Shown here: one piece after another, positions 61,094-64,000 of the stretch
How the letters are laid out: every line of letters starts with the position of its first letter
How positions within the stretch are numbered: the stretch's first letter is position 1
DNA from: Cellvibrio sp. 79
GTDB taxonomy: Bacteria; Pseudomonadota; Gammaproteobacteria; Pseudomonadales; Cellvibrionaceae
Direction of reading: 5' to 3'
DNA length: 64,000 bases
NCBI GenBank assembly: GCA_003056245.1
Contig: MVDH01000003.1
Location: 1,031,957 to 1,095,956, forward strand
Notes under the pieces: model-generated
The model's input: only the letters and a program-made list of their open reading frames with translations
Told to the model about the DNA's origin: nothing
Databases searched by the model: none
Program-made: the position numbers and the translations under genes

Positions 61094-64000
61094 ATGTCAG
61101 AGCGACTTATGTTGCGGCTGGGCGCTATTGCAGCGCTACTTGCCAGTATCGTGTTATCACAATTTGTTTTTGTCCAATCGGCGTTTGCGCAGGCAGCGCC
61201 GCACAATTTATTGTCCCAGGGTAAAACAGCAATCGCCTCAACCCAGGAAGGTGGACTCAGTGCCGCGATGGCATTTGATGGCAACACCGGCACCCGTTGG
61301 GGCAGCAACTTCAGCGATCCACAATGGGTAATGGTGGATCTGGGCGCAGTAGCTACCATTAGCCGCGTTGTGTTGAACTGGGAAGCGGCTTACGGCAAGG
61401 CTTACCAGATCCAGGTATCCACCAACGGTGCCAGTTGGACGACGCTGTATTCAACCGCCACCAGTGATGGCGGAATCGATGATATTAACCTGAACGGTTC
61501 AGGCCGCTATGTGCGCTTATACGGCACCACTCGCGCTACCGGTTATGGATATTCGCTATGGGAATTCCAGGTGTTCGGTACCTTTGGTTCGCCGACGGAA
61601 TTGCTCTCCCGCAATCGCCCGGTAATCGCTTCATCGCAGGAGGGTGGTTTCACCGCGGCGAGTGCGGTAGATGGCCTTGCGAATACCCGCTGGGGCAGCA
61701 ATTTTAATGACGCACAATGGCTCTACGTGGATCTTGGCTCCAGCGCCACCGTCAGCCGCGTAGTACTGAACTGGGAAGCCGCATTCGGACGCGCTTACCA
61801 GATCCAGGTGTCGGACAACGCTTCCACCTGGACAACGATTTACTCCACCACCACCGGCGACGGCGGTCTGGATGAGATCACCGCCAATGGCAGTGGTCGC
61901 TATGTACGCATGAACGGGATAACGCGCGGCACCGGCTACGGTTATTCACTATGGGAGTTTGAGGTATATGGCAACCGTAGTGGTGGCACCGGCTCATCCG
62001 CTGCCCCCTCTTCGGTTCGCTCGTCATCTTCACTGATAGCCAGTTCGTCGTCAGTGGCGATTTCATCTTCCGTTGCTACTTCGTCTTCAACGGCAATTTC
62101 ATCATCAACGGTAACGTCACACTCCTCTTCGCTGCCGTCATCTTCGTCAGTCCCATCGACCGACCAATGCTCAAGCGTATTGAGCGCACCGACCGGCCTC
62201 AGTGCAACCGGAGTAACTACTACTGGCCTGACTCTTTCGTGGACCGCGCCATTTACGTCGGTTCCGCCCTGCAATGCGACCGGCTATCGTGTTTACCAAA
62301 ACGGTGCCCTGGTCGCATCGCCCACCGCCACCAATGCGGTAATTACCGGTCTGGCGCCGAACACGGTTTACTCGTTTACCGTCGTGGCGATTAACCGCGT
62401 CGGCGCGTCGCCCGCGAGTGCAGCATTCCCGGTATCGACCGACGGTGACAGCGCAGCGATTAACTTCGGCACGAACGTGACGATTTTCGATCCGTCCATG
62501 CCGCAAGCCCAGGTGCAGGACAAGATCAACCAGATCTACGCCCGCCAGCGCGACAACCAGTTCGGCACCCCGCGCGATGCAATTATGTTCAAGCCCGGCA
62601 CTTACAACGTGGAAATCCCGGTCGGCTTCTTTACCCATGTGATCGGCCTGGGCGCATTGCCGGATGATGTACACATCGTCGGCCAGGTGGTGTCCTATCC
62701 GGTATTACCCAACAACAACTCGACACAAAACTTCTGGCGCGGAATCGAGAACTTCTCGGTAACGCCACCCGGCGGTGGCATGCTCTGGTCGGTATCGCAA
62801 GCCGCACCGATGCGCCGTATGCATGTGCGCAACAACAACCTCACCCTGCATTATTACGGTGGTTGGGCGAGCGGCGGCTGGCTGGCCGATTCCAAAGTGG
62901 ATTATGACGTAGGTACCGGTTCACAGCAGCAGTGGATGTCGCGCAATAGCCAATGGGGCAGTTGGAGCGGCAACCTGTGGAATATGGTGTTTATGGGAAT
63001 CGCTAATAACCTGCCCGGCGGCACTTGGCCAGGCTCGGCGAATACCTTTATCGATAGCACACCGGTCATCCGCGAAAAGCCATTCCTTTATCTGAACGGT
63101 AGCAATTACGAAGTATTTGTACCGGCGTTGCGCACCAACAGCAAAGGGCTTTCCTGGGCGAATGGTCAATCGGCCGGTAGTGCGTTGCCGATCAGCCAGT
63201 TCTATGTGGCGCGCGCGGGTGTCGATACTGCCATCTCCATCAATGCCGCTTTGAACCAGGGCAAAAACCTGTTGCTGACACCCGGTATTTATCCGCTCAG
63301 CGAGCCCATCAAGGTAAGTCGCCCCAATACAGTAGTGATGGGACTGGGTTACGCCACCCTCACCCCGACCAATGGCAATGGTGTATTGGAAGTGGCGGAT
63401 GTAGATGGTGTAACTGTGTCGCACCTGATGGTCGATGCGGGCACCACCAATTCGCCGGTGCTGATTCGTATCGGCGAAAACGGCAGCAGCGCAAGCCATG
63501 CCTCTAACCCGACGGTATTGCACGATATCTTTGTGCGTGTCGGCGGCAACGGTGTAGGCAAAGCGGGCGTAAGCCTGTTGGTAAATAGCAACGATGTGAT
63601 CATCGACCACACCTGGTTATGGCGTGCAGACCACGGTGAAGGTGTTGCCTGGGATTTGAATACAGCAGCTAATGGTTTGATCGTGAACGGCAATAATGTG
63701 TCGGCTTACGGCCTGTTCGTGGAGCATTACCAGGAATATCAGGTGCTCTGGAACGGCAACAACGGCAAGACCTACTTCTACCAATCAGAGATTCCTTACG
63801 ACCCACCAACGCAAGACCAATGGCGCAGCGGTGCCGGTGTAAACGGTTGGGCATCCTACAAAGTTGCCGATACCGTCACGCAGCACGATGCACGCGGCAT
63901 GGGAATTTACGCAGTGTTCTTGCGGCCCAACGTGTTTTTATCGCGCGCGATAGAAACGCCCACCTCAGCCAATGTGAAGTTTGAACATATGGTAACGGTC
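61094..64000 (+). CDS. Large secreted multidomain protein with F5/8-type-C, FnIII and beta-helix region (3' end outside window)
   Basis: 969 codons are visible and the frame is open at the edge. Order: signal peptide (1-33, cleavage near FAQ), two tandem F5/8-type-C/CBM32-like domains (37-163 and 168-293; each has GxRWGSNF and YGYSLWEFxVYG), a poly-Ser linker (about 296-356), one FnIII domain (364-449), then from about 455 a parallel-beta-helix-like region (FDPSMPQAQVQDKIN, AIMFKPGTYNVEIPVGFFTHVIGLG, FWRGIENFSVTP). This last part resembles proteins often labelled coagulation-factor-5/8 or adenylyl-cyclase in actinomycetes; a glycan-active role is likely but the family is not certain. The serine linker is a Cellvibrio habit. 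It is probably a type II secretion substrate. Confidence 0.88.
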   Translation, partial: MSERLMLRLGAIAALLASIVLSQFVFVQSAFAQAAPHNLLSQGKTAIASTQEGGLSAAMAFDGNTGTRWGSNFSDPQWVMVDLGAVATISRVVLNWEAAYGKAYQIQVSTNGASWTTLYSTATSDGGIDDINLNGSGRYVRLYGTTRATGYGYSLWEFQVFGTFGSPTELLSRNRPVIASSQEGGFTAASAVDGLANTRWGSNFNDAQWLYVDLGSSATVSRVVLNWEAAFGRAYQIQVSDNASTWTTIYSTTTGDGGLDEITANGSGRYVRMNGITRGTGYGYSLWEFEVYGNRSGGTGSSAAPSSVRSSSSLIASSSSVAISSSVATSSSTAISSSTVTSHSSSLPSSSSVPSTDQCSSVLSAPTGLSATGVTTTGLTLSWTAPFTSVPPCNATGYRVYQNGALVASPTATNAVITGLAPNTVYSFTVVAINRVGASPASAAFPVSTDGDSAAINFGTNVTIFDPSMPQAQVQDKINQIYARQRDNQFGTPRDAIMFKPGTYNVEIPVGFFTHVIGLGALPDDVHIVGQVVSYPVLPNNNSTQNFWRGIENFSVTPPGGGMLWSVSQAAPMRRMHVRNNNLTLHYYGGWASGGWLADSKVDYDVGTGSQQQWMSRNSQWGSWSGNLWNMVFMGIANNLPGGTWPGSANTFIDSTPVIREKPFLYLNGSNYEVFVPALRTNSKGLSWANGQSAGSALPISQFYVARAGVDTAISINAALNQGKNLLLTPGIYPLSEPIKVSRPNTVVMGLGYATLTPTNGNGVLEVADVDGVTVSHLMVDAGTTNSPVLIRIGENGSSASHASNPTVLHDIFVRVGGNGVGKAGVSLLVNSNDVIIDHTWLWRADHGEGVAWDLNTAANGLIVNGNNVSAYGLFVEHYQEYQVLWNGNNGKTYFYQSEIPYDPPTQDQWRSGAGVNGWASYKVADTVTQHDARGMGIYAVFLRPNVFLSRAIETPTSANVKFEHMVTV

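Noticed and set aside
62921-63610. 229-codon minus-strand frame opposite the beta-helix gene
   Set aside because: The plus-strand frame is continuous with the signal peptide and domains from 61094 to the window end.
1-64000. CRISPR arrays, tRNA or rRNA genes, prophage or insertion-sequence transposases
   Set aside because: No regularly spaced repeats, cloverleaf-like genes, integrase or transposase motifs were seen on either strand.

Overview
The window looks like a chromosomal segment of a polysaccharide-degrading gammaproteobacterium, most probably Cellvibrio or a close relative. The evidence is a complete 12-gene type II secretion operon (gspC to gspN), a galactomannan utilisation cluster (GH27, GH5, GH130, two AGE-family epimerases, a sodium symporter, a LacI-type regulator), secreted proteins with poly-serine linkers, and ordinary gammaproteobacterial housekeeping genes (xseB-ispA-dxs, recQ). 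This is inference from gene content; no rRNA or tRNA gene was seen.

Layout. (1) 1-2959: a truncated subtilase faces an ECF sigma / anti-sigma / lipoprotein operon; both sides carry an ECF-type promoter of the form GGAAT-N16/17-CGTT. (2) 3015-13055: an SMP-30-like secreted protein, then two divergent copies of a NarK-type transporter plus PP2C-phosphatase/Ser-Thr-kinase fusion module. The right copy is followed by a membrane-anchored receiver-domain protein. The region between the transporters holds two sigma-54 promoters facing outwards and an NtrC-like palindrome, so nitrogen control of nitrate/nitrite uptake is likely. (3) 13141-15436: an unrecognised protein and a PhoD-like phosphatase. 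(4) 15774-26745: the mannan cluster. Secreted Man5 and Aga27 cut galactomannan; the symporter probably imports mannobiose; the epimerase makes mannosyl-glucose; the GH130 phosphorylase splits it to mannose-1-phosphate and glucose. Operators of the TGTAA-CG-TTACA type mark three promoter regions; the last has an intrinsic terminator in the leader.

(5) 26853-36245: a tightly packed nine-gene operon coding for a TonB/AgmX-like protein, two ExbD/TolR, one ExbB/TolQ, a small secreted protein, three repeat-rich or TPR envelope proteins and a small secreted protein. It looks like a proton-motive-force-driven envelope machine whose substrate or job is unknown, and it is the best candidate here for an undescribed system. 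(6) 36548-50862: a carbohydrate-binding-like lipoprotein, apbE and the gsp operon. (7) 51384-54506: xseB, ispA, dxs. (8) 54928-58601: a TIM-barrel isomerase, Gfo/Idh/MocA dehydrogenase and MFS sugar transporter operon interrupted by a G/C-rich inverted-repeat element. (9) 58819-60738 recQ, and from 61094 to the window end a large secreted protein with two F5/8-type-C domains, a serine linker, an FnIII domain and a beta-helix catalytic-like region, truncated by the window edge.
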